Shown here one piece after another: positions 1 through 7,319 of a DNA stretch of 16,493 bases. The position numbers and the translations under genes are program-made. A model generated the notes under the pieces. It had not been told where the DNA came from. It did no database searches and saw nothing but the letters and a program-made list of their open reading frames with translations. Origin of the DNA: Chitinophagaceae bacterium (GTDB lineage Bacteria; Bacteroidota; Bacteroidia; Chitinophagales; Chitinophagaceae); contig JASLDA010000055.1 in the NCBI GenBank assembly GCA_030151745.1, forward strand, positions 1-16,493, read 5' to 3'. Every line of letters starts with the position of its first letter. Within the stretch, counting starts at the first letter, position 1.

Positions 1-1
1 C

Positions 2-256
2 GGCCTTCTTATGCCCCTGCTCGGTCTGGTCGTGGTTTACTTCACCCTTGCGCAGGGCATGAGCTTCGAGGACTTCCTTTCTCATGCGGGCGCATCGAAC
101 GATTTTGCGGGAAAGATCATTACGTTCAGCGTGCTGGCGAATCTCATTCCGTTCCTGTACTTCAACCGCCGCCGGCTTGACTACACCGTGAAAGGCATTG
201 TCATTGCGACGATCCTTTACATGCTGCTGTTCGTCTACGTAAAATTCGTCAGATAG
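2..256 (+). CDS. Small integral membrane protein, 5' end cut by window
   Basis: The frame is open from the window edge; the first in-frame ATG is at 11, so the true start may lie outside. The visible 81-85 residues contain three hydrophobic stretches: LLGLVVVYFTLAQ near the start, IITFSVLANLIPFLYF in the middle, and IVIATILYMLLFVYVKF at the end. Short loops with the basic cluster NRRR lie between the second and third. This looks like a three- or four-helix inner-membrane protein of about 100-130 residues. From memory, similar small unannotated membrane proteins occur in Bacteroidota, but no function can be assigned. It lies 88 bases upstream of purN on the same strand, which could mean co-transcription. 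The gene reading is fairly sure; function is unknown. Confidence 0.7.
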   Translation, partial: GLLMPLLGLVVVYFTLAQGMSFEDFLSHAGASNDFAGKIITFSVLANLIPFLYFNRRRLDYTVKGIVIATILYMLLFVYVKFVR

Positions 257-277
257 GACCACAATTCATGCGATTAT

Positions 278-310
278 CCGGATTGTCCCCGATCCCGGGC
301 CCGGATTGTC
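278..310 (+). repeat. Direct repeat of 10 bases before purN
   Basis: CCGGATTGTC occurs at 278-287 and again at 301-310, a spacing of 23 bases, in the short gap between the membrane protein and purN. The spacing is close to two helical turns, so it could be a tandem protein-binding site. It may equally be chance. Confidence 0.35.
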
Positions 311-344
311 TGCGAAATGACAAATCATCTAAATCCTGAAGACC

Positions 345-932
345 GTGGTTCATTCTCTCATCATTTTCGCTTCGGGCCGGGGTTCCAATGCCCAGGCCAT
401 CATCGATTATTTCCGCAAGGCCGGCGGAGCGGAAGTAGGGCTTATCGTTTCCAATAAAGCGGACGCCGGGGTGCTGGATATCGCCGCGCGGGAAGGTATT
501 CCGGCGGAGATAGCCTCGAAAAAGCAGCTCGAATCCCCCGAATTCATCCGTTCGCTGGAGGAGCGGCAGCCGGCCCTGATCGTCCTGGCGGGCTTCCTGC
601 TCAAGATTCCGCCTGCGCTGATCGAAGCTTTCCCGGGCCGCATCGTCAATATCCACCCGGCGCTGCTGCCGGCTTACGGGGGGAAAGGCATGTGGGGCCA
701 TCATGTTCACAACGCGGTGCTGGCCGCAAAAGACCTGCAGTCGGGAATTACCGTACACCTCGTCGACGAGGAATATGACAGGGGGGCCACCCTGCTACAG
801 GCGCGCTGTCCCGTGGAAGCGGACGATACGGCGGATACGCTTGCCGGGCGGATCCACAGCCTCGAGCATTACTACTACCCCCGCGCCATCAAGTTTTTGC
901 TTTCCCGGATCGGCCCGTCGAAACCACTTTGA
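345..932 (+). CDS. purN: Phosphoribosylglycinamide formyltransferase (GART)
   Basis: PurN transfers a formyl group from 10-formyltetrahydrofolate to glycinamide ribonucleotide, the third step of cytosolic de novo purine synthesis. The 195-residue product has the phosphate-binding loop SGRGSN (10-15), the core strand IVLAGFLLKIP (79-89), the catalytic block NIHPALLP (102-109, with Asn102 and His104 matching the family's Asn/His pair), and GITVHLVDEEYDRG (134-147), the acidic loop that holds the family's catalytic aspartate. The YGGKGMWGHHVH segment (111-122) is typical of Bacteroidota PurN. The start is GTG at 345: it places the first strand at the usual distance before SGRGSN, and no other start codon lies just upstream in frame. 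Length is slightly below E. coli PurN (212). No other pur gene is nearby. Identification is secure. Confidence 0.96.
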   Translation: MVHSLIIFASGRGSNAQAIIDYFRKAGGAEVGLIVSNKADAGVLDIAAREGIPAEIASKKQLESPEFIRSLEERQPALIVLAGFLLKIPPALIEAFPGRIVNIHPALLPAYGGKGMWGHHVHNAVLAAKDLQSGITVHLVDEEYDRGATLLQARCPVEADDTADTLAGRIHSLEHYYYPRAIKFLLSRIGPSKPL

Positions 933-1097
933 CGGAGAACCGCCATTGCTTTGCGAACCGTGCCATATACGGGCCGTCCGCAGCCTGCAGTGCATCATGC
1001 AACGGCCGGTGGGGAGCTCCGCTGCCTTGAAAGGCGCGCGGGATAGGGCACCGTTTTTATACTCGTTAGCAGCATTCAGAAACCAAGACATCAATCT

Positions 1098-1604
1098 ATG
1101 GAAAAGAATCTGTCGAGTGAAGAAGCGCTCGGGAAGCTGAAGGAGCTCGTCGAGAGCATCAATATTTGTATGTACTGCACTATGGAGCAGGGCTCGGGCA
1201 TGGCCAGCCGGCCCATGGGCACCGCGAAGATTGAAGACAATGGGGATATCTGGTTTTTCACCACCGACAGCTCCGGGGCAGCCGGAAATGCGGAAGGAGC
1301 CCGCGAAGTATGCCTGAACTATTCCAGCCCTGCAAAGAACAGCTACCTCTGCGTAATGGGCAGGCCGGAGCTGAGTTTCGATAAAGCCAGGATGAAGGAG
1401 CTCTGGAGCCCGATCCTTAAGACCTGGTTCCCGGAGGGGCTGGATACGCCGGATATCGCCTTGGTCAGGGTGAGGCCCCGCAGCGCGCATTACTGGGAGT
1501 CCGACGTTTCCCGCATGCGCATCCTGTCCTCGTTCCTGAAGGCTGCCGTTACCGGCGAGCGCGCCGACGGGACCGAAGGCGATCATGGCGAGCTGAAGGT
1601 ATAG
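1098..1604 (+). CDS. PNPOx-like split-barrel protein (general stress protein 26 type)
   Basis: The 168-residue product has the layout of the pyridoxamine-5'-phosphate-oxidase-like fold in general stress protein 26 relatives. SRPM (37-40) and the strand DIWFFTTDSS (50-59) belong to the flavin-binding half-barrel. The C-terminal block ELWSPILKTWFPEGLDTPDI (101-120), then LVRVRPRSAHYW, matches the family hallmark of a WFP motif followed by an AxYW end. Family members bind FMN or FAD and are probably small redox enzymes or flavin carriers; true PdxH activity is not implied. The ATG at 1098 gives the normal N-terminus. A 165-base gap separates it from purN, so it probably has its own promoter, though I find no good -7 box. 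It ends 13 bases from the convergent nfi. A second PNPOx-like gene is at 10979. Confidence 0.88.
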   Translation: MEKNLSSEEALGKLKELVESINICMYCTMEQGSGMASRPMGTAKIEDNGDIWFFTTDSSGAAGNAEGAREVCLNYSSPAKNSYLCVMGRPELSFDKARMKELWSPILKTWFPEGLDTPDIALVRVRPRSAHYWESDVSRMRILSSFLKAAVTGERADGTEGDHGELKV

Positions 1605-1617
1605 CGGGCGGAAAGTA

Positions 1618-2313
1618 TCAGAACAGCTCTTCGGGAGGCGCGCCGTCCGCCGTCCGCAGCCGGTTTACGAGCAGGTGCGCCTGCCGGGTCGGCTCGGGGA
1701 TCCGGTACTTGGTCACGCAGCGCAGCATCAGATCCGTAGCCTCCCGCTGGGTGATGCGGTTGCCCGGCGAGACGTAGACCGGGTTGCAGCGGATCTTGGT
1801 GCGGACCACCTCGCCGATCTTCTCGCCATTGCCGGCTATCAGGTCCGAGATCGATCCTGCGGTTTCGCCCAGGGGCTCGAAATGCCCCGTTAGCAGGCTT
1901 TTTGCGCAGCCGATAGCCGGCCGGTCGGCTACGATACCGAAATGTGTCGCGATCCCCATCCGCCTCGGATGCGCTATGCCATGGCCGTCCAGGACGAGGA
2001 CATCCGGCCGGATCTTCAGCAGATCCCAGACCTCCATCAGCGGCGGCAGCTCCCGGAAGCCGAGCAGTCCCGGGATATAGGGGAACTTCTCCTTTACCCG
2101 GACCCCGGCCGTTTCGATGATCTGCAGATCCGGGAAGCTCAGGACGACTATTCCGGCATAGATGATGTCCGAAAACTTGTTGTAGGAAATATCGGCGCCG
2201 CCGATCGTCGCAGGCGGTGCGGCGAGCGGTTCGAGCCGGAGCTGTGCCGCCTGCTCGCGCTGCAGCGCTACGGCTTCTTTCGGGCTGAGCTGATCGTAGT
2301 CTTGAGGATTCAC
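1618..2313 (-). CDS. nfi: Endonuclease V (deoxyinosine 3' endonuclease)
   Basis: Endonuclease V cuts the second phosphodiester bond 3' of deoxyinosine and starts repair of deaminated adenine. The 231-residue product carries all the main blocks: GGADISY (38-44, metal Asp41), KFPYIPGLLGFRELP (76-90, wedge PYIPG and Glu88), VLDGHGIAHPRRMGIATHFG (107-126, metal Asp109), GCAKSLL (135-141, conserved Lys138) and PEPTRQAH (206-213, ending in the conserved His). The usual SxGH motif reads SPGN here (Asn184). I chose GTG at 2313 because it gives a length close to E. coli Nfi (223). The same frame stays open for about 1.6 kb further into the complement of dgt, but that part has no family similarity. It is divergent from dgt, with a 180-base intergenic region. 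Confidence 0.95.
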   Translation of the reverse strand: MNPQDYDQLSPKEAVALQREQAAQLRLEPLAAPPATIGGADISYNKFSDIIYAGIVVLSFPDLQIIETAGVRVKEKFPYIPGLLGFRELPPLMEVWDLLKIRPDVLVLDGHGIAHPRRMGIATHFGIVADRPAIGCAKSLLTGHFEPLGETAGSISDLIAGNGEKIGEVVRTKIRCNPVYVSPGNRITQREATDLMLRCVTKYRIPEPTRQAHLLVNRLRTADGAPPEELF

Positions 2314-2373
2314 GGGGCGGATTCGATGGTTGAACGGACTATTCCCAACATCCTGCCAACAACAGGCATCGTA

Positions 2374-2381
2374 CAAATTAA
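2374..2381 (-). promoter_or_regulatory. Possible -7 box for nfi
   Basis: Read on the minus strand the octamer is TTAATTTG, seven of eight to the Bacteroidota -7 consensus TAnnTTTG. It would start transcription about 50 bases before the GTG of nfi. I see no TTG at the right distance upstream, so this is only a candidate. Confidence 0.3.
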
Positions 2382-2493
2382 CCCTCCTTTGGCCACGCAT
2401 TTCGCAGTTCAGGGATCTGCACGCTCCTCCTTGCACGCCGTGTCGTGTCGAAATCCCTTTCCGTCTTAGCGCCCTTTCGTTCACCTTTGCGCG

Positions 2494-3891
2494 ATGAACT
2501 GGGATAGGCTTTACAGTGCCCGGCGCAGCGGCGACAAGCCCCGCTCCGGCAATAACCCGGATGCAGCGCGCACCTCGTACGTCCGCGATTACGACCGGAT
2601 CATCTTTTCGTCTGCGTTCCGGCGGCTGCAGAACAAGACGCAGGTCTTCCCCCTGCCCGGGGCCGTATTCGTTCACAACCGCCTTACGCACAGCCTGGAA
2701 GTGGCTTCCGTCGGGCGCTCGCTGGGAAAGGCCGTGGGCGACGCGCTGGCCGGGCAGCACTTTCCCGGCAGCGGCGCCGAAGCGCAGAACAGCTTTTACC
2801 GTTATGAGCTGCAATCCGTCATCGGCGCTGCCTGCCTCGCGCACGATATCGGCAACCCGCCCTTCGGCCATAGCGGCGAAGATTCCATACGCACGTATTT
2901 CAGGGAGCTGGAGGGCGAGACCCGGCGCCGGCTGCAGGACGCGCTCAGTCCAAACCAGCTCGCCGATTTCATGCATTTCGAAGGCAATGCCAATGCCTTC
3001 AGGATATTGACCCATCCTTACAACGAAGCCGAAGCCGGAGGCTACAAGCTGACGTTCGCCACCCTGGCCTCGATCGTAAAATACCCCTGCATCAGCCTCG
3101 AAGGCTTCGACCGGCAGAGCGGACTGATCGCGACGAAAAAGAGCGGATTCTTCGATTCGGAGCGCAGCGGCTTTGAGCAGTTGGCGCAAGCCCTGGAACT
3201 GCCGAAGCTGCCCGGCTTCGATTGCGTATATGCGCGCCATCCCTTCGTCTATCTCGTCGAAGCCGCCGACGATATCTGTTACCGCGTCATAGACCTTGAG
3301 GACGCGCACCGCCTGGGCATCCTGAGCCTGCAGCAATTCCGGGAGCTCTTTCTGCCCTTCTTTGGCAACGATCCGGGAGATCACTACAACAGCATCGCCT
3401 ATCTCGAGGAGAAGCTGGGCGGCATCGTCGATGAAAACCAGCAGGTGCAGTTCATCCGCGCGCGCTGGATCGGCCTGATGATCGGCAAGCTGAAGACCGC
3501 TTTCCTGAGCCACGAGGCGCAGCTGCTGGCCGGTGGGCTGAACAAGGCCCTGCTTGATTGCCTGGACGAGGGCGATCAGCGATTGCTGGCACGCATGAAC
3601 GAGGAATCGGTGCGGCTGGTATACCGCTATAAACCCGTGCTGGAAATCGAAGTGGCCGGTTATCACGTGATCGGGGGACTGCTGCGCGAGTTCGTGCAGG
3701 CCGTGCTGCAGCCGAAGCACAGCCGCTCCGACAAGCTCCTGAAGCTTATTCCCCGTCAGTTTGCCGTGGACGGCAGCTCCCTGTATCACGACCTGCAGTC
3801 GGTGGTGGATTTCATAGCGGGCATGACAGACCTTTACGCCATAGACCTGTATCGAAAGATCACCGGCATTAATATCCCTGAACTTCGCTGA
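2494..3891 (+). CDS. dgt: Deoxyguanosinetriphosphate triphosphohydrolase (HD domain dNTPase)
   Basis: Dgt-type enzymes hydrolyse dGTP (often other dNTPs too) to the deoxynucleoside plus triphosphate and so control dNTP pools. The 465-residue protein shows the HD-superfamily metal ligands in order: His66 in NRLTHSLEV (62-70), His117-Asp118 in CLAHDIGNPPFGH (114-126), and an aspartate in AADDICYRV (257-265). N-terminal FSSAFRRLQNKTQVFP (38-53) and FEGNANAFRIL (162-172) are further family signatures. The N-terminus MNWDRLYSARR resembles other Bacteroidota Dgt proteins and fixes the ATG at 2494. Only four bases separate its stop from queA, so the two are very likely co-transcribed. Length is somewhat below E. 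coli Dgt (505). Substrate range among dNTPs cannot be read from sequence. Confidence 0.95.
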   Translation: MNWDRLYSARRSGDKPRSGNNPDAARTSYVRDYDRIIFSSAFRRLQNKTQVFPLPGAVFVHNRLTHSLEVASVGRSLGKAVGDALAGQHFPGSGAEAQNSFYRYELQSVIGAACLAHDIGNPPFGHSGEDSIRTYFRELEGETRRRLQDALSPNQLADFMHFEGNANAFRILTHPYNEAEAGGYKLTFATLASIVKYPCISLEGFDRQSGLIATKKSGFFDSERSGFEQLAQALELPKLPGFDCVYARHPFVYLVEAADDICYRVIDLEDAHRLGILSLQQFRELFLPFFGNDPGDHYNSIAYLEEKLGGIVDENQQVQFIRARWIGLMIGKLKTAFLSHEAQLLAGGLNKALLDCLDEGDQRLLARMNEESVRLVYRYKPVLEIEVAGYHVIGGLLREFVQAVLQPKHSRSDKLLKLIPRQFAVDGSSLYHDLQSVVDFIAGMTDLYAIDLYRKITGINIPELR

Positions 3892-3895
3892 AGCA

Positions 3896-5125
3896 ATGGA
3901 ACAAGACCCGAGGCAGATTCGCATAGCCGACTATACCTACGAGCTGCCGGATGAACGGATCGCAAGACACCCCCTGCCGGAGCGCGACGCGGCCAGGCTA
4001 TTGGTTTACCGGGAAGGCCGGATCGAGTCCGAGAGGTTCCGGGACCTGGCCCGCTATATTCCCGGGGGCTCCGTGCTGATCCTGAACAATGCCAAGGTGG
4101 TGCGGGCCCGGCTCTTGTTCCGCAAACCGACCGGCGGCGCCATCGAGCTTTTCTGCCTGGAGCCGGCGCCGGTATATCCGGACATCACGACGGCCATGGC
4201 GCGCACCGGCTTTGTCGACTGGCAATGCCTGGTAGGCGGGGCCGCGAAATGGAAGCCGGACACGGTACTGACGCTGGACCATGGCGATCTTGAGCTGCGT
4301 GCGCAGCTTCTGAGCCGCAACGAGGGCCATTTCACGATCCGCTTCGGCTGGCACCCGGAGAGGCTTAGCTTCAGCGAGGTCCTGGAGCAGGCGGGGCGGA
4401 TTCCCCTGCCGCCATATATCGACCGCGAGGCTGACGAGGACGATGCAAGCCGCTACCAGACCTTGTTCGCAGCTCATGAAGGCAGCGTCGCGGCACCGAC
4501 GGCGTCGCTGCATTTCACGCCGGGAGTGCTGGATTCCCTGCAGGAGCTGGATGTACGGACGGGTACCGTGACACTGCATGTGGGAGCCGGCACTTTCATG
4601 CCCGTGAAAAGCGAAGCGGTGGGAGACCACCGGATGCACCGGGAGTGGATAGAGGTCGGCTCCGGGACCCTGGACCTGCTGATCCGGAACGCCGGCCGGC
4701 CGGTAGTGGCGGCAGGCACCACGGCTTTGCGGACGCTGGAAAGCCTGTACTGGATCGGATGCAGGATCCTGGAGAACCCCGGTATCGCGGCACAGGACCT
4801 GGTTGTCGCACAGTGGGACCCTTACGATCTCCGGGCCACTGCCGGGACAGCGGAGGCGCTGGTCGCAATACAGCGCTATATGCAGGAGCACCAGCTGAAG
4901 AAGCTGGTCACCCGCACCGGCATCCTGATCGCGCCGGGCTACCGGTTCCGGGTCGTGAGCGGGCTGATCACCAACTTCCACCAGCCTCAGAGCACCCTGC
5001 TGCTGCTCATCGCCGCATTCATAGGCCCGGATTGGCAGAAGGTGTACGATTACGCGCTGGCGAACGGCTACAGGTTCCTGAGCTACGGCGACAGCAGCCT
5101 GCTCTGGCGTAGTGACGAAGCGTGA
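3896..5125 (+). CDS. queA: S-adenosylmethionine:tRNA ribosyltransferase-isomerase
   Basis: QueA moves the ribosyl part of S-adenosylmethionine to 7-aminomethyl-7-deazaguanine in tRNA, forming epoxyqueuosine, the next-to-last step of queuosine synthesis. The 409-residue protein shows the full set of family blocks: Y-x-LP-x-x-R-I-A near the start (14-23), LILNNAKVVRARL (61-73), GRIPLPPYI (167-175), HEGSVAAPTASLHFT (194-208), LHVGAGTFMPV (227-237), GTTALRTLE (274-282), ITNFHQPQSTLLLLIAAF (358-375) and FLSYGDSSLL (394-403). It is longer than E. coli QueA (356); extra residues around 90-115 and 285-315 are usual in Bacteroidota. It starts four bases after dgt. No preQ1 riboswitch or other queuosine gene is visible here. 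Confidence 0.95.
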   Translation: MEQDPRQIRIADYTYELPDERIARHPLPERDAARLLVYREGRIESERFRDLARYIPGGSVLILNNAKVVRARLLFRKPTGGAIELFCLEPAPVYPDITTAMARTGFVDWQCLVGGAAKWKPDTVLTLDHGDLELRAQLLSRNEGHFTIRFGWHPERLSFSEVLEQAGRIPLPPYIDREADEDDASRYQTLFAAHEGSVAAPTASLHFTPGVLDSLQELDVRTGTVTLHVGAGTFMPVKSEAVGDHRMHREWIEVGSGTLDLLIRNAGRPVVAAGTTALRTLESLYWIGCRILENPGIAAQDLVVAQWDPYDLRATAGTAEALVAIQRYMQEHQLKKLVTRTGILIAPGYRFRVVSGLITNFHQPQSTLLLLIAAFIGPDWQKVYDYALANGYRFLSYGDSSLLWRSDEA

Positions 5126-5505
5126 ATCATGTTTGATGTGTAATGTTCAATAGGCCGGTTCAGGTGCTGCTTCCGGACGCTGCTTCGGCCTGTCCACGGT
5201 TCGATATTGCTTCCAACCGATGTTAGCAGCGTATATAGTCACGTGGGAAAGTAAGTTCCCAAATCTGTTATGACGTAAGGCCTCAAAGCTCCTGAGCTAT
5301 GGTTGAGCTCCGCGCTGTCAGGCGGCAAGTGTGTCGCCATGCTGCTTTGGGGCTGTAAAAATCCGGGATACCGAATCGCTGGACGACCGGAAGCCGAACC
5401 GGGCCGACCGGCGTTTTCAATAACCCGAATGCTATTCAACTGTAATTTTGCGGCTGGAGGCGGGAACGTTTCCGTAACTGACGTAGTCTGCAAAATCATT
5501 GAAGC
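5126..5505. other. Intergenic region between queA and nadC (380 bases)
   Basis: No convincing gene is seen. A 68-codon plus-strand frame at 5303-5509 overlaps the nadC start and has no recognisable motif, so I do not call it. Small structures are present: TGGGAA/TTCCCA (5244-5249 with 5256-5261, six-base loop), a repeated GCTGCTTC (5166-5173 and 5179-5186), and an AGGCCG/CGGCCT pair (5152-5157 with 5186-5191). None is followed by a T-run, so there is no clear terminator for queA. The last 65 bases hold the nadC promoter candidate. Confidence 0.5.
5443..5450 (+). promoter_or_regulatory. -7 promoter box upstream of nadC
   Basis: TAATTTTG matches the Bacteroidota -7 consensus TAnnTTTG at all fixed positions, inside an AT-richer patch, and would start transcription about 50 bases before the nadC GTG. 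The -33 region is weak: a run of T at 5414-5417 sits a few bases too far upstream and there is no TTG. Confidence 0.45.
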
Positions 5506-6345
5506 GTGAACCGTACGGAATTTATTACCGCCGCCCTGGCCGAAGACATCGGCCGAGGCGATATCTCGACACTTTCTTCCATCCCGGCGGGAGTGAGAGG
5601 CAAGGCCATTCTTAAGATCAAGGAAGACGGCATCATGGCAGGGGTCAGCCTCGCCCAGGATATCTTCCGGCACCTGGAGCCGGGTTCGACGTTCACCATA
5701 TTCAAACGCGACGGCGAGCGGATGATCAAGGGCGAGACGGCGTTCGAAGTGAATGCCTCGGTGCATACCATCCTGCAGGCCGAGCGGCTGACGCTGAACT
5801 GCATGCAGCGCATGAGCGGCATCGCCACGCTCACGCACCAGTACGTGGACAAGGTGCGCGGCTACAAGGCGAAGATCCTGGATACCCGCAAGACCACCCC
5901 GCTGTTCCGGGCCTACGAGAAGGAGGCCGTGCGCATCGGCGGCGGCGTCAATCACCGCATGGGACTCTACGATATGGTGATGCTCAAGGACAACCATATC
6001 GACTTCAGCGGGGGCATCACCAATGCCATCCACCAGACCGTCGACTACCTGCGGGCGAATAACCTGCAGCTGAAGATCGTGGTCGAGACGCGCAATCTGA
6101 ACGATGTGCGCGAAGTGCTGAAAACCGGCGACGCGCACCGCATCCTGCTCGACAACTTCGATCCCCGCGATATCGAGACGGCAGTGGAGCTGATCGGAGG
6201 CCGTTGCGAATCCGAGGCCTCGGGGGGCATCAACCTGGAAAATATCGTTTCCTATGCCCGCACAGGCGTGGACTTCATCTCCATCGGCGCGCTTACGCAT
6301 CACGCCGTAAGCCTGGACCTCAGCCTCAAAGCGCAGCTGACCTGA
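5506..6345 (+). CDS. nadC: Nicotinate-nucleotide diphosphorylase (carboxylating)
   Basis: NadC (quinolinate phosphoribosyltransferase) converts quinolinate and PRPP to nicotinate mononucleotide, CO2 and pyrophosphate in de novo NAD synthesis. The 279-residue protein has ERLTLNCMQRMSGIAT (93-108), the substrate-binding DTRKTTP (126-132), GGGVNHRMGLYD (145-156), KDNHI (161-165), EASGGI (237-242) and the phosphate loop GVDFISIGALTH (254-265). The GTG at 5506 is the only sensible start: an in-frame TGA lies at 5500-5502, and the normal N-terminal helix with EDIGRGD follows directly. Length fits Bacteroidota NadC. nadA and nadB are not in the window. The lipid kinase follows 22 bases later, probably in the same transcript. 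Confidence 0.96.
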   Translation: MNRTEFITAALAEDIGRGDISTLSSIPAGVRGKAILKIKEDGIMAGVSLAQDIFRHLEPGSTFTIFKRDGERMIKGETAFEVNASVHTILQAERLTLNCMQRMSGIATLTHQYVDKVRGYKAKILDTRKTTPLFRAYEKEAVRIGGGVNHRMGLYDMVMLKDNHIDFSGGITNAIHQTVDYLRANNLQLKIVVETRNLNDVREVLKTGDAHRILLDNFDPRDIETAVELIGGRCESEASGGINLENIVSYARTGVDFISIGALTHHAVSLDLSLKAQLT

Positions 6346-6367
6346 ATAACCTAAGGCAGAGGATCCG

Positions 6368-7240
6368 ATGGAGCAGGTCGTTTTCATTATCAATCCACGC
6401 AGCGGGACGGATCGCGTCAAGGCGATGCAGGAAGCCCTTGCCGCCGGCATGGATCGCAAGCGTTATGCCTGCGAGATCCGCTATACCGAGCGGGCAGGAC
6501 ACGGCACGGAGCTCGCCCGGGAAGCGGCGGCAGGCGGCGCCTCGGCGGTGGTTGCCGTAGGCGGCGACGGCTCGGTGGCCGATGCGGCGGCCGGGCTTAT
6601 CGGTACGGACACGGCATTGGGGATCATCCCGAAGGGCTCCGGCAACGGCATGGCCCGCAATATGGGGCTCTCGCTGATCGTGGAGAAGGCCATCGCGACG
6701 ATCAATGCCGGAAAGCGGCAGCGTATCGACGTGGGCTTCGCCAACGAGCAGCTGTTCCTGTCCAATGCCGGTGTGGGCTTCGACACGCTGATCTCGAAAG
6801 AGTTCGCGGCCAGCACCAGGCGGGGACTGGGGGTATATTCCTGGCTGGTGACCAAGCACCTCTGGCTGTATAAGGAATGGGACTGGCTGATCGAGATAGA
6901 CGGAAACCCGATTAATGAGCGGGCATTCCTGGTCAACGTGGCGAACGGCAGGCAGTTCGGCTACAATTTCACCATCGCCCCGGACGCCTCCGTAACCGAC
7001 GGGCTCCTGGACCTGGTGATCATCCGCAAGTTCCCGAAGCTCCTGGGAGGAATGCTGGCCGCCCAGGCGCTCTGGGGCAAGATCACCGACAATCCCTATG
7101 TGAGGCATTACCGCGCGCAGGAGGTGCGCATCAGCCACCCCAAGCTGCGCTGGATGCAGACGGACGGGGATGCGAAGCCCTGCGAAGGCGCCGTGAGCTT
7201 CCGCATAGCGCCGGCAGCCCTGGACCTGATCGTGCCCTGA
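6368..7240 (+). CDS. Diacylglycerol kinase-like lipid kinase (YegS/BmrU family)
   Basis: The 290-residue protein belongs to the soluble DAGK/sphingosine-kinase catalytic family, which phosphorylates lipid hydroxyls with ATP. Motifs in order: NPRSGT (9-14), nucleotide loop VGGDGSV (64-70), PKGSGNGMARNMG (88-100), NAGVGFD (133-139), the C-terminal beta-domain motif APDASVTDGLLDLV (204-217), and TDGDAK (265-270), corresponding to the family's DGE site but with aspartate in place of glutamate. Length is normal for the family (about 290-310). The ATG at 6368 lies 22 bases after nadC. The natural substrate is not predictable; diacylglycerol, as in DgkB, or another lipid is possible. It acts at the cytoplasmic face of the membrane. 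Confidence 0.9.
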   Translation: MEQVVFIINPRSGTDRVKAMQEALAAGMDRKRYACEIRYTERAGHGTELAREAAAGGASAVVAVGGDGSVADAAAGLIGTDTALGIIPKGSGNGMARNMGLSLIVEKAIATINAGKRQRIDVGFANEQLFLSNAGVGFDTLISKEFAASTRRGLGVYSWLVTKHLWLYKEWDWLIEIDGNPINERAFLVNVANGRQFGYNFTIAPDASVTDGLLDLVIIRKFPKLLGGMLAAQALWGKITDNPYVRHYRAQEVRISHPKLRWMQTDGDAKPCEGAVSFRIAPAALDLIVP

Positions 7241-7319
7241 CTGGCATGGTTATACAGCCATAGACGGCGGACAGGTTTTCCGGACATACGGCGTGACGAT
7301 TCCGGAACTTTGACGCCAC

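Noticed and set aside
134..147. Acidic loop of PurN: alignment by eye puts Glu142 where E. coli has catalytic Asp144 (positions are residues of the PurN product)
   Set aside because: The loop VDEEYDRG is acidic throughout and the alignment can shift by one residue. Similar Asn/Glu loops are usual in Bacteroidota PurN, so no loss of activity can be claimed.
2314..3924. Long minus-strand open frame upstream of nfi, antisense to dgt (whole frame 768 codons)
   Set aside because: It continues the nfi frame but has no family similarity and mirrors the codon positions of dgt, a strongly recognised gene. This is the usual antisense shadow in GC-rich DNA.
5126..5505. Possible riboswitch controlling queA or nadC
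   Set aside because: Only short unrelated hairpins are visible, and the gap lies after queA. No preQ1 or NAD riboswitch core could be recognised.
5303..5509. 68-codon plus-strand frame before nadC
   Set aside because: No recognisable motif; it crosses the best nadC promoter box and overlaps the nadC start codon.
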